Shown here: positions 1 to 12,000 of the stretch, in pieces
Numbering within the stretch: the stretch's first letter is position 1
Layout of the letters: each line of letters opens with the position of its first letter
Source: Hybos culiciformis
Taxonomy: Eukaryota > Arthropoda > Insecta > Diptera > Hybotidae
DNA length: 64,000 nucleotides
Direction of reading: 5' to 3'
Assembly: GCA_964007475.1 (NCBI GenBank)
Contig: OZ023275.1
Span: 6,944,001-7,008,000 of the forward strand
Notes under the pieces: model-generated
The model's input: only the letters and a program-made list of their open reading frames with translations
Told to the model about the DNA's origin: nothing
Database searches by the model: none
Made by a program: the position numbers and the translations under genes

Positions 1-1405
1 CCCTGGTCTTCTGCGTGACAATTTAGGTGATCACGCAACAAAAATAAAATCTTTAGAAAAGTCTTTAATTGTAATGGTTAATTTATTTTTTTTATAGGTA
101 ATTATAATTATTAAATATAAACTTGAAAATTAGTTACTGATTGCATCTTAACTTTGGTCACAATAATAGTGAACAAAGGAAAATTTGAAAGTTTTTATAA
201 CAAAAATATATAGTTTTTGGTTTGATTTATATTCTTTTCGGCACATTATGTGTAAAAGACAGTATTCAACCCTTAGAGTTTTAGAATGGTTAAAAGAAAG
301 CCTTTTTTATTGCCTCACATTTATATAATGAACATTTTTGACTTAAAATCCAATATTTCTCAGTTGATAGTTGCCCAGCCAATCCGTTTTCATATAATAC
401 TTTCATCGGCAGATTGCGATAACAATGTTTGCTATAAAATTAAATTTTATAAAGAGTAATAAAAATCTTTTAAACAATTTAATAAATTTTTTATTTTTGA
501 TGAAGGAAAAAAATAATAAGAATCTTATTTTCATGAATATAAATAAAACCAAAAGGAAAAAAAGATGAAAATTAATGTACCAGTCTGCTGTAGGTCGCCA
601 TATATTTTTTAAACTGTCTACACTTCTGATCGCTAACCTGTAATTTTCTATAATTTTGCAAACAATTTAAAACGCGATCATTAGCAAATAAATATTCTAA
701 AAATTTATATCCAGAGTAAAAAGGAAAAAAAAAAATATACTAAAATTTATTGCAACGATAATAACTACCCAAAATATATTGTTTCAAGCTTCAGGTTATT
801 TTCTTTTTGCATTATTTACTTGTTTTTTTTTTTAATATAAAGTATCAAATAAATTTATTTTTAAAGATTCGATACTTAATAAAATATATTTTTAAAATTA
901 TTAACTGTAAAAAATAAGAGTTTTTTTATATATAATGTAGTTACATTATATGTGAATTTTTGTTCAGATAAAAAAATTATGTAATAAAAAGGATTGGACA
1001 AAAACGAGTTTGATCGTAACATTGAAAAAATTTAATATTTAATCGATTGGCGCACTTAATTTATACGATTTATGAATGAAAAAATATACATAATATTCCA
1101 TATAGTAACAAAAATAATTTACATATTTTACATACGTCACTGAAGTTACAAATTCTGTATATACATATAGTACAGTGTAAATTCCTATTGTAAATTCCAT
1201 GTTTTTATATAATTGGATGGAGAACAATGATGAGAATAAAATTTCAAATTCAGTTCGAGTATAGTATTTATTAACATTACATATGTATTAAATACAATGC
1301 ATTTTTTAATGTTTGTAAGGGATTGCCACTATTTTCTTTCTATTTTGTCTATTTTGTCTATTTTGATCAAATTTGAACTGCAGAATCAAAGATGAAAGTT
1401 CATCA

Positions 1406-1877
1406 TACACCTGTCCCTCGTTTTACACGGGAGATACGTTCCTCATAAAACCGTGCAACTCGTAAAATTAATTTGTATATAGGAAGACTGTGTAAAGCGA
1501 AAAAAAGTCTTTATCAGTCATTTATTCCATACAAAATACGAGTTACTAGTATATTTAATAAAATATATAATAATATATTGAATAAAATAAAATAATACCA
1601 ATTTAATCATAGAAAACATAAAAATAATTCAATTTATTTCTAAAATAAAAAATATACATAACTTGAAAAATTGAATTCTCTTTTTTATATTTTTATCAAC
1701 AAGATTTTTGACAGTATTATACATCTTAAGTGTTACGAGAAATTCCAGAATTATAATTAAGTACAAATAACATCGAGTGCAGTCAAAATTAGTCATTAAA
1801 AAAAAAAAAAGATTTAAAAACCGTGTGAGATCGAAAACGTGTTAAACGAGTATCGTGTTAAACGAGGGTTAGGTGTA
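1406..1877. mobile_element. Candidate short TIR DNA transposon remnant
   Basis: The two ends are imperfect inverted copies. The left end begins TACACCTGTCCCTCGTTTTA and the complement of the right end reads TACACCTAACCCTCGTTTAA, each followed by ACACG and further partial matches. Both ends start with TA, which would fit the TA target-site duplication of Tc1/mariner-type elements. The interior is about 470 bp with no open frame, so this would be a non-autonomous (MITE-like) copy. The family is not identified. Confidence 0.5.
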
Positions 1878-4037
1878 TATTATAAAAGTAGTATCCATAG
1901 AACGCTCCTTTCTCGAAGTTCTTTTTCGTAGTTTTACTACTTTATTATAATTTATTAAATAAACACTTTAACAAATAAAAAACTCATCATATCATTTTTA
2001 TTGTTTTTCGATAATTTTTTTTTCAACCTGAAACAAGGAAATGCTGTATAATTATTTTCGTGTCAAACAAATGTTTTCTCTGATATTTGGTAAAAGTTGG
2101 TTTGTTGGGTATATCAAAAACATATGATAATTTTTTTTACCAATTATTATTTGTTATATGTTGTTACACCTTGCATAATGTAATGAGCAACACCAACGCA
2201 ACTATACTATAAAAAAAACGATAAAGTGATTATTGAAACCATTTAATTTATTTGTTTTTGGTAACAAAATTATCAATAAAGAGAAGTTGTTGAAAAGAGA
2301 ATATCAAGTGTAATGTACAATAAAATTAAATTATTTTAATTTAACATTAATCATACCATTTTTATGATGAATAATAAGAAACTAGAATAAATCTCTGCTA
2401 ATATGTTAAAAATTGAATAAATTTAAATTAAAAGATTTATCTCATCAAATTTGGAATGTTGAAGATACTTTATGCAATGTAATGAATAAAGCATCATATA
2501 AATACAAAAGAAATCGGTAAATTAAGAAGAAAAACTTTATTGCGCTTGAATCAAGATTGTGGTATAGCTAAAAAGAAGAAATCACCAGCCCAATTTCGGT
2601 AACCTTAAATTCTCATTTCTATCATATCAATATACGAGTATTAGAAAACAATATTAGTCTATGTGAAAGTAAGATTTTACAAATATTATTCTGATTAAAT
2701 ACAGTTTGATCTAAAATCTTGAATTTTATTAAATAAGAAAATCTAAAGTTAATTCTCAATTAACTTGTAGACAACTTGAAAACAATAGAGAGGTGAAATT
2801 AAGACCCACAATAAAAATATTTAAACCTTCTTATTTGTACTTTTTATTTCCAACCACAACTCCATTTAATAAAAGTCACCAGGAATTGTTAAAACTAATA
2901 TGATAATTAAATAAATGAAATAATTTTTGAAGTTTAAAAATATTCCTTGCGAATGTTGTAAAAATATGTCCCATGGAATGGATGTTTTAATAATTATTAA
3001 TTTTTAACGTCTTAATGTTCTTTACGACGCATATGAATATTTATTAATTTTTATATTAATTTAGATTACATTTAAAATATAATTTTAACTAAAATATTCA
3101 TTAGCGTGCATTTTACTTTTTAAATCTTATGATCTTTTTATTTTTTTTCTTTTCAGTTGCATTTTGCTACTAAAGTTACCGCCACCACAGTTGTACAACA
3201 GAAAATATTTTTGAAAAGATTTAAAATAAATTTGTCAAAATTTATATGTTATTATATTCTTCTTATATCTTTGAAATCTTTATATCTTTTTTGAAATTTT
3301 TTGTCATTTTTGGTATAAGCTCTGGATTATACAGGAGCGGATGGTAATATTATTGTGTTTCAAATAAAAATAATTCCGAAAAAAAATTTCCAAAAATTAT
3401 TAACTAGACTAAACCTAATCTGTGTAAATAATATACAACGTATGTAAAGGATTGGATCTTATAAATCCTGTATTAAAAATTTTAATATTATATAATTTAC
3501 ATTTAAAAGTCTTCATACTTTTTTTTTTGGTAAAACGATTTCTTATTATTAAACTTGACTATAAGTGAAGCTACACCTAAAATTGCATGCACCTAATTAC
3601 AAAATCTTGAATTTAAAATACTTATTAATCTAATCTACGTTTATAAATTGTATAATATACATACAAATTTATAACACATATTTTTTTTTTATTATATTTT
3701 TATTAGTCATTGCACTTAATTTTTACACATAAAGTTGTTTAATATGCGAAATTATTTTTATTTACTTTATAAATGAATTTTAGGTGTAAATTAAGATTAC
3801 CTACATATATTGATGTTATCAGAATGAGAAATTTTAACTATTTATTACCCATAATTTAAATAAGATTAAATTATTCTTTACACTTTAGTTTTAATCAAGA
3901 AAATTGCATACTAAACCAAAAACTCCTCAACTTAAGCCTTTCTACATACATGCATATTAATTTGATATTTTCTTTGAATAGGAAGTGAATTAATGTGACA
4001 ACCATTATGTAGGACACGGACTTTGTATATATTCAGC

Positions 4038-4597
4038 GCGTATACGCCAAAACGTTCAAGCGTTTGGCCCGACCCTTTCCAATTTAAAATTTTCAGGGTT
4101 TGTTAATTCGATTGTAAATGTATTAGGTCGGGTTGAAAAATCCACTTTTTAGCATTTTTTCATAAAAAACCATAATTTTAAAAATTCGTGACTTTTGGTA
4201 GAAAAATCCGATTTGGACGCTTGGAGATGCAAATGAAAGGTATTGAATTAAGCTTTTCAAATAAAATAAAACTGAAAAATTTGGGTATCCTTTGAATGCA
4301 AAAAATAACATTATTTTCTTGTTTTAAGATTCTGAAAAAGTATGGGAGAAAAAAATTTTTTTAAAATAATTTATTAAAGCTTAGAAAGTCATTTAAAACA
4401 TATCAAAAAATTAGAGATGTATGAGGAATAGTTTTCGAGATATAATTTTTTTAATTTATTTCAGTTTATTTGCATGGAAATTGAGTTATTTGTATTAAAA
4501 ATTGATATCGTCAGTAATAAAATTTGCAACAAATTTATTTAAATCGGACGGGGTCGGCCCCAAAATGTGAAAATTATGATCGTTTTGGGGTGTACGC
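4038..4597. mobile_element. Candidate non-autonomous element with long degenerate TIRs
   Basis: The left end (4038-4086) contains GCGTATACGCCAAAACG, then GGCCCGACCC and TCCAATTTA. The complement of the right end (4543-4597) contains GCGTACACCCCAAAACG, then GGCCGACCCCGTCCGATTTA. The motifs occur in the same order with gaps, so the ends are inverted repeats of about 50 bp. The interior is AT-rich and has no credible gene. A short relative of the GC-rich motif recurs near 35588-35610, inside the Grip intron. Confidence 0.45.
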
Positions 4598-5330
4598 TCT
4601 GTATTACTAAAAAGTTATAATACATAATACTACTCTATAGTCTCTGTTTATAAGTTATAAGAATAAGAGCTACATATCAATATGACAAAGTATTTAGGTA
4701 TTTAGGTAATCAAAGATTTCTAATCTTCCTGTGTATGTAACGTCTTAATGAGTATAGGAAAGGTTATTTTCGACAAGTATTAATATATAAAAAAGTTTAA
4801 GTTAATAATTTTTTGAAGAAAATGTTTGGCTTTTTAGGTAATTGCATTACAAAAGTTTTTAAGAACAAGTTTTAACTACACTTCACCTACTTTAGTATAC
4901 AAAATTATTTATGCAATGCAATTTAACTTCCTTTATCGGAATAACAATTTAACGCAACTTTATTATAATTTTTTTTGTTATTGCTATAAAAACATTTTAC
5001 GATAAAAATATTGCTTTTAATATATTAAATGTTTTTAGTGCATGTTAATGAATTTTTTAAGTGTAAATTAAGATTAAACGAAATATTATACAGAATGAAT
5101 ATCAAAGAATAAAAATAATTCTGTGTTATAAATTGAAACTTTAATAGCTTTATTATTTTTTTAAAATTTACACTACAAAAATATGCATTTTTAGACACAT
5201 AAATTAATAGTAAAATTTTATAATTAAAAACGGGCTTAATATTAATTAATATTAATTATAAATATGATTTAATTAAGTTCACCACGGATACGAAGAGCCA
5301 CAAATTATTCAGAATTAAAAAATTTTTTTT

Positions 5331-5626
5331 AAAAATAGGTAGCTCCCGTGAAATAATGATTACTTGAGCAAAAATTTTGGGTAGGGAGCTACGGTTAGGG
5401 TCGTCCCGACTCAAAATATACAAAAAAAAAAATAAATTTAAAAGCTCCGGTGAAATGAAGATTACCTGACGAAAAATTTTGGGTAGGGAGCTACGGTTAG
5501 GGTCTTCCCCGTTCAAAATATGGAAAAAAATGTTTTCAAAATAGGTAGCGCCGGTGAAATAAAGATTACATGCCGAAAAATTTTGGGTAGGGAGCTACGG
5601 TTAGGTCGTGCCGGCTCAAAATATGC
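5331..5626. repeat. Three-copy tandem repeat, about 103-bp unit
   Basis: The motif GGGAGCTACGGTTAGG starts at 5384, 5486 and 5590, giving spacings of 102 and 104 bp. Each unit also carries a GTGAAAT-plus-GATTAC segment and AAAATTTTGGGTA before it, and a CTCAAAATAT-like tail. In the first unit GTAGCTCCC and GGGAGCTAC can pair, so the unit can form a stem; the other two have diverged left halves. Short open frames across it merely translate the repeat. Confidence 0.85.
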
Positions 5627-5641
5627 AATAAAAACAAACAT

Positions 5642-5987
5642 ACGAAGCAGTCATAGGAACTGGCGAAAGAAGTTAATACTTAAAAGCTTTAAACTATTAA
5701 ATAACAGTGGCTACAAATAATGGACTGCTCAGTACAAAATGTAAATTAAAATAAAAATCATTTTTATTGAAGGCATGATTTTCTATTGTTACTTGTTTAA
5801 TTTTAAATTTATCTCTTTTATGTTATTAAAGTATAAAAATAAAATGTAAAAATAGAAAATCGTGTCTTCAATAAAAATGATTTTTATTTTAATTTACATT
5901 TTCTACTCAGCAGTCCATTATTTCATAGTTTAAAGTTTAAAGCTTTTAAGTATTAACTTCTTTCGGCAGTTCCTATGACTGTTTCGT
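5642..5987. repeat. Inverted repeat (foldback), about 140-bp arms
   Basis: The left arm, about 5642-5787, reappears as its reverse complement at about 5852-5987, with a loop of about 64 bp. Long identical blocks include CAGTCATAGGAACTG, GAAGTTAATACTTAAAAGC and AAATAAAAATCATTTTTATT-type tracts. Small indels separate the arms: the right arm carries an extra TTTAAAC-type repeat and the left an extra CAGTGGCTACA. It lies directly after the tandem hairpin repeats and may be part of the same composite element. Confidence 0.85.
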
Positions 5988-6135
5988 GTAATTTTTTAAT
6001 AATAAAAAAAAAAAGTGTAAAAATTCTAGGTAATGATTTAAATTAACAAATTATAAAACACCTATTTAAGATATGTTTTAAATGAGATACCTAACCTATG
6101 CTTTTCAAAGTTTTCATTCATTTTTTTTCTTACAA

Positions 6136-6270
6136 ATTTTTAGAATAGGGATGTCGGACAACGAGGAGGAGGAATAGCGCAGCAATTCTTCCCCTGACCA
6201 ACCGTCAGACAAACTATCTACGCTCTAAAGCCCCTGCTACTTGTTCTGGGACACCACCTATTCTAAAAAT
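6136..6270. repeat. 135-bp element bounded by 14-bp perfect inverted repeats
   Basis: ATTTTTAGAATAGG at 6136-6149 and its exact complement at 6257-6270 bracket a GC-richer core of about 107 bp. Partial complementarity (a GTC/GAC-containing stretch) continues inward. This could be a small MITE. No clear target-site duplication is visible. Confidence 0.4.
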
Positions 6271-6571
6271 ATTTCAAATCAGGCAAAAAAAAAACGAAAC
6301 ATTTCCGAGAAAAAAGAATTTGGTTTCTACCAGAACCATCTCACCAATTTTCATGTCCTAAAAAATTAATTTTCATTATTCAAAACAAAAAAAAAATTTT
6401 TTAAAGTAAGTAATTAAATTTTTTTTTGTTTTTGTTAAAATTAATAAAAATCTATTATCTATCTATTGTCAATAATTATAAAAGTTTTTATGAAAAACAA
6501 AATAAATTAAAATAAACAATCAATATTTTGCCTGTTGCGAAATTCTATACTATGACTCTGTTCACTTATTA

Positions 6572-6805
6572 AAGGAGTAAACACAATTGGGACGACAACG
6601 ACGGCGACAACGACAACGACAGCGATATCACTGGAGTGAACACAATTATGGCGACGACGACGAAATAAATAAACAGGAAAAAAATAAACAAATAGAAAAA
6701 TAAACAAAAAAATATCGGTTCTCGTTGTAGCCCGGCGACAAAATAGAAACATTTCTAATTTGTCGCCAGGCGACAATGCCGTTTGTCTCAATTGTGTTCA
6801 TTCTC
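6572..6805. repeat. Simple-repeat and palindrome cluster
   Basis: A GAGTAAACACAATTGGGAC-type motif at the left edge recurs inverted at about 6788-6805 and directly (GGAGTGAACACAATTATGG) at about 6633-6651. Between them are CGACAACGACGG-type triplet arrays and the perfect palindrome TTGTCGCCAGGCGACAA. Base composition is clearly richer in G+C than the surroundings. The 94-codon open frame on the minus strand here is low complexity and I do not call it a gene. Confidence 0.5.
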
Positions 6806-9042
6806 ATACAAATATATGGTTTCTATTTTTTTTTGATAGTCATTTGATAGTTTGATAGTTTTTTGATAGACATAAACGATTTAAAAAAAAAATCTGCCTT
6901 TTCTGTAAAACAAACGTCACAATTTCTAAATTGAGGTCTTAATTTTCTGCATTCTGTATAATCTGCTAAAATCAACTACTTATAAAATAATATGTGACCG
7001 ACTCAAACCAAAAAAAAAAAAAATAAAGGTGCCCTCGGGGGTTCGGGGGAGGGGGCAGCCGTTCCCCGATACACGAAAAAAACTAATTAATTTTTTATGG
7101 CCATAAGTTTTCGGTAACATTTCTGCTTCGTTTTGCGTCTTGATTCACGATATTTTGCGCCGTACATTTGCGCCCGGCTAACGGAAAAGTAGCTTAATTT
7201 TTTTAAAAAATCGCTAATAATTGAACCGACTCTTAATTAATTTTTTTTTTTGTTATATTTTAAATTTGAAATTTGAATTTTTTTTGCTCATTGCTCGGAA
7301 AAGCGTGAATCTGATCTTATTACAATATCTTACGTTTTGACAAATTATCAAAGAATTGAAATGTCAATATCGGACAAATTTATTATCTAAAAAAATAATT
7401 TAATATTCAATGAGGAGAAAAAGTTTCTAGAATTAATTATTTAAAACTATAAAATTCTAAAGCTCTTATGGTTTTGTATAATTTTTGTGTATCAAAATGA
7501 TAGAAAACCTATTACAGTTAGTTGCCTTCATCTTCATGAAAGACTACACTAAAGGATATTTTTTCATATAAAGCTTGTTGTTAATAGTTATAAAAATTAC
7601 TTATTAGCAGTAATCGTCAATTTCAGTGTTATCTTCAGAGTTAACGTCAATTTAATTGATTTGAAGTTCTACAATTAAAAATGAGCCTACGATCAAATGA
7701 AAAATCATAATGAAGGTAAAAATGTTTTATATTTAAATTATTTTTTCATCTTATGTACTAATATTTACATAAAGTAGGCATATATTTACAAAGTTTTTTT
7801 TTCTACACATAAACTTAAAAATAAACATACATTTTTTACATTGTATATTATATATTTATCATATATTAATTAACTAATCATATTTTGCATTGGACGTTCA
7901 TAATTAGTAATTCCCTTACATGTTTAAATTTTTTTGAAGAAATATCTTTTTTGAACTACGGTTTTTTTTCTACCCAAGATGCAAAGGAATTCAAAATAAA
8001 TAAAAAACATTAACTTAGTTTTAGTTTCAGTTTCGTTTTAGAATTTGCATAATTGATTTTTAAATTTTCTAATGAATACCTTGTATCCCTTTATTAAGAT
8101 CAAAATATTCAAATTTTGAAACTATTCTACCAATTATATTCATATTCTATCTAATTCTAAAGAATATAAAATATTATATTCACCTAAAATAAAATTCCCA
8201 TTGAATGGAAATGGTTTGAAGTTAATCTAACAAAAATAAAAAAAGAACAAATTATATTACAAATAAAATGTACTAGAAATAATGCCTATCTATACTTAAC
8301 GCCATCTATTTACCAATGGATAATGAAATTTTAAATTGTATAACATCATTTATTATTATAATAGTTATAATTAATTTTTGCATTTCTCTTTTCTTTTTAA
8401 TAGCTACATTATATAAAATTTTAAAATATTTATGATTTAGATAATAATAATAGTAATAATATATATAAATAAATGTAAGTACGTACTTATGTATTTGTAT
8501 AAATTTTGACCTCATTAATCATTATAACAACATACATATGTCATTATAAATATTAAATATTATACGAAAATCGCTGCAATTTATTAATAGTTTTGTTGTC
8601 AGCCAAATGATTGTGATTTCACCGAAATATATTTGAAACGACTATGAAATAATCAAAATAACTCGACCACACATAATAAGATACGAATGTTTTGATATTG
8701 ATGCATTAACGTTAAAATAAAAAATATCTAATCGAGAATTATATTAACATAGAAAAAGCTATTTCATTTTTTCAAAACATCCAGGTTCGAAATTTTCTTA
8801 AAGAACTTATATGTATATATGTTGCCATACAGCATATTTTTAAAAGTATTTTTAATTGTAGGTACATCATGTTATTCCTTAAGTTGCACTAATCTTAAAT
8901 AAATCCTTTCTATATTTCTTAAGTCTTGTAAAAATAACAAGTAACTTTATCTGTTCATATTTACAATTGATTTTAATGTATTTTCTTTGAAAATAATGAG
9001 TCCTACTATTGGACTAATACTTAGCACAACATCAATCCAAAC

Positions 9043-9048
9043 TTTATT
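9043..9048 (-). terminator. Polyadenylation signal of the lipase gene
   Basis: AATAAA on the minus strand starts 11 nt after the lipase stop codon at 9060-9062. This is a short but plausible 3' UTR. Confidence 0.5.
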
Positions 9049-9059
9049 TTAAATACGGC

Positions 9060-12000
9060 TCAATATGCTGAAGTATCTCTACAATTATTTGCATCCAAAA
9101 TATTTTCACTTCCAGCTATTATTGGTTCGTCATAAACTGGACAAAATCTCATATACAGATCACCTTCCATTGTTTCCACATCAATATAATCTAAAAATAT
9201 TCTTGGTGATGATAAAATTCTCCATGTTAATGGATTCAACAAATTTGTTTGATATTCCCAAGTCACAGTTGCATAAGTAGGTTCGAATAATTTTCTACCC
9301 GGAACTACTCCGGTGTATTCGAATCCTGGTTCAAAGTACATCGAAGAATCAGAGAAAAGCATTTTTTCTGTTTCTCTTTTTCTCTTCGAGTGCAATTTTA
9401 CCGCCAATGTTCCGATTTCCCCACCATGCAAAGCACTCTCATCAGATGCTGAAACTTTTACGGTTAGTCTATATTGTTGCCTACAGAACGGTGCTTTGTT
9501 ACCAGTCATCAAGTACGCACTAATTGGAGTATTTTCATCAATTTCACCTTCTGAAAGTAAGTGTTGATAACTATAAATGGAATGATAACCAAATTCCAAA
9601 CAAAAATGATTATTTTCTCCACAAACTGCGCAATTGCCGGATTTGAAACTCTCAAAAGAGTCACACATAATTGCATTGAACGTAGAACACTTCGGTAATA
9701 TACTTTCTGTAAAATATTGTTGTGATCTTATGTGATTGCATCCCAAAAATTGTTGCATGCTCCAGAAGAATGATTTCTGTTTATCATTGATATACTCTTT
9801 GAGTTTCAAGCCGCATCCAGGATTATCAAAGCCGCCGTTAGGATAAAAATCAACATGACCGATAGGTTTTAACATTCCTAATCCACCACTCATCAACGGA
9901 TTGGCATCAGTATGAATGACATCAACATAAAATGCATCAGATTTGTCTAAGCGGACTATTGCATCAGTTTCCGAAAATAAAGGTTCTGCAGGATCCAAAC
10001 CAGAAATGCGGCCCATTTTCAATCCAAACTGTTTTTGTAAAAACTCTCCACAGTACCCGGCAAGATGAGCTCCCAATGAATGTCCAATCATATGAACATC
10101 ATTCAAATTTTTGAATCCAACCTCTTTCTGTAAATAAAATTTTTATATATTAAAAATTGAAATTGAAGAGTATATTTCTTATTTATTATTCCAACTTTTC
10201 AACTACTTACATAAACTAAGTTAACCACATGTGCTGTCATTGCTCCAACTAAGCGTATATTGGCAACAGCTTGAACATAAGGAGGACTAGAACCACCACC
10301 CCAATCAACTATAATAACGCTAGCTCCATTTTCAATCATGAGTAATTTTTGTGCCATTTCATGCATCCAAGGTCTTTCACCGGCCTCCAAATAACCATGA
10401 GTTATTATAAATAATTTTTCATTACGATCAATATTAAGTTCTCTGACAGCTTCCGGTTCGTTTATATCAATGAAATCAGGATCATCAATATTTTTCTTAT
10501 TAAGCAAAAGAAAATTTGGCTTTATTTCTGATGGTTTCTGTGGATGGACATTAATTTGTCTTGTATGAGTTGTAAATGGCCCAGTTAAAGGAAAGCATCC
10601 ATAAACTCCGTAACATTTCACTTCGTTCAAGTCTAAAAAAGAAACAAAATAAAAATATTTAGTCACACAATTATTATTATTAATACATCAAATCAATTGA
10701 GCTTAATAACATCAGGTCAAGTAAGGGACTTTAACGAAAATAAATAAGACATTAAATAAATGTAGAATTTTCTTTTAATTTCAAAAATAATAGGCCTAAA
10801 GGTATATTTAAATACATAATACAACGAATGTATATGTAATTATTAAAGTTATGTGCCTAGTTTATAAAATTTGCTTCAAACGATGACATATTTGACCCGG
10901 GAAATATTATTAAATTTTTAATTTATTTTTTGGAATTTATTATTAACTTTATATTTAATCTTTTTTTGTTTCTGACCTCTTTAAAAAAAGAAGTTCAGGG
11001 GATTGAAATTTGGATTAAGAAAATTAGTCGTAAAAAGAAATTTTTTTTTGATAATTGATAACAAAATACACACAATATATAATTTTTGCACAAGAAGAAA
11101 GATGATAAAGTATTGAAATTATAATTAATAGTAAAGTTAAATTTTTTTATTCTATACTTTTGATTAAAGAGAACTTAGAAGTTTGCAATTCCTATTTTAA
11201 TTTTTTTTTTAATTCAGTGTTAAAGTTGAAACATAATATTCAAAAAGAACGTGCCAAAAAATAAAGGAGATAAATGTACAATTATACCGTAGAATATTAT
11301 TCGGGCATATTTATATTGTAAAGTTAATATGTTTGGAAAAACTATTATAAGGTTTCCGTGTTAATTTATGTTTTTATGCCAAAAATAAGTTATTTTTTGG
11401 ATTATGAACTTTGTACTATTAAATTTTGGAATTTGAACGTCTGCAAAAAGAAGATAAACTTAATAAGCGTGTTTGATCTTTTCTACATAAGTGTTATTGA
11501 GGATTAATTTTGGACTTTAGAACAAATTGTTTGTGATAAAAATATTTGAGACTATAATTAAGGTTATTTGTAAATTTTCTAAACACAATATGATATATTG
11601 CATGATCAACACCGGGTATTAATAATGAGAATGTAAGTATATAATCCATTCTTCCAATATCTCAAATACGAAATTCGGTCGACCAACTTTAAAATTTAAG
11701 AAAACAACTACTAACTAAGGCGAATTTAAAGTTTAAATAAACTCGTTTATTTGATTCGCTTTATAACGTCACTCTTAATTTTAATGTCTCGGGATTACTT
11801 GCAAACATTTTCTAGTTTTTTCACATTGCAAATTGATTGACTAGATGTACTATACAATCTACATTCTAAAAACTTCGCACAGTTATAATTTATTCAGTGA
11901 CAACTTAATTTTTTTTTTTTCAAAGTTTATCCTTTAAACATAAAATTTCTGCCGTAAAAAAAATTTTTCAAAAATTGTCACCTTCGGTAATTGAATTATA

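Larger units (their letters stand above)
1..9042. other. Gene-poor repeat-rich intergenic stretch
   Basis: I see no supportable protein-coding exon or RNA gene in these nine kilobases on either strand; the open frames present are short and have AT-driven composition. The stretch is not featureless. It holds several inverted-repeat elements, a tandem repeat and GC-richer patches (listed separately), concentrated between about 4.0 and 7.3 kb. The last part, about 7.4-9.0 kb, is plain AT-rich sequence downstream of the lipase gene. Confidence 0.6.

Noticed and set aside
5256..5720. Open frames containing repeated DPNRSSLPKIF
   Set aside because: They are translations of the 103-bp tandem repeat on either strand, not a gene.
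6507..6791. 94-codon minus-strand open frame
   Set aside because: It translates triplet repeats and T-rich sequence (runs of Val and Phe), overlaps a palindromic repeat cluster and matches no family I know.
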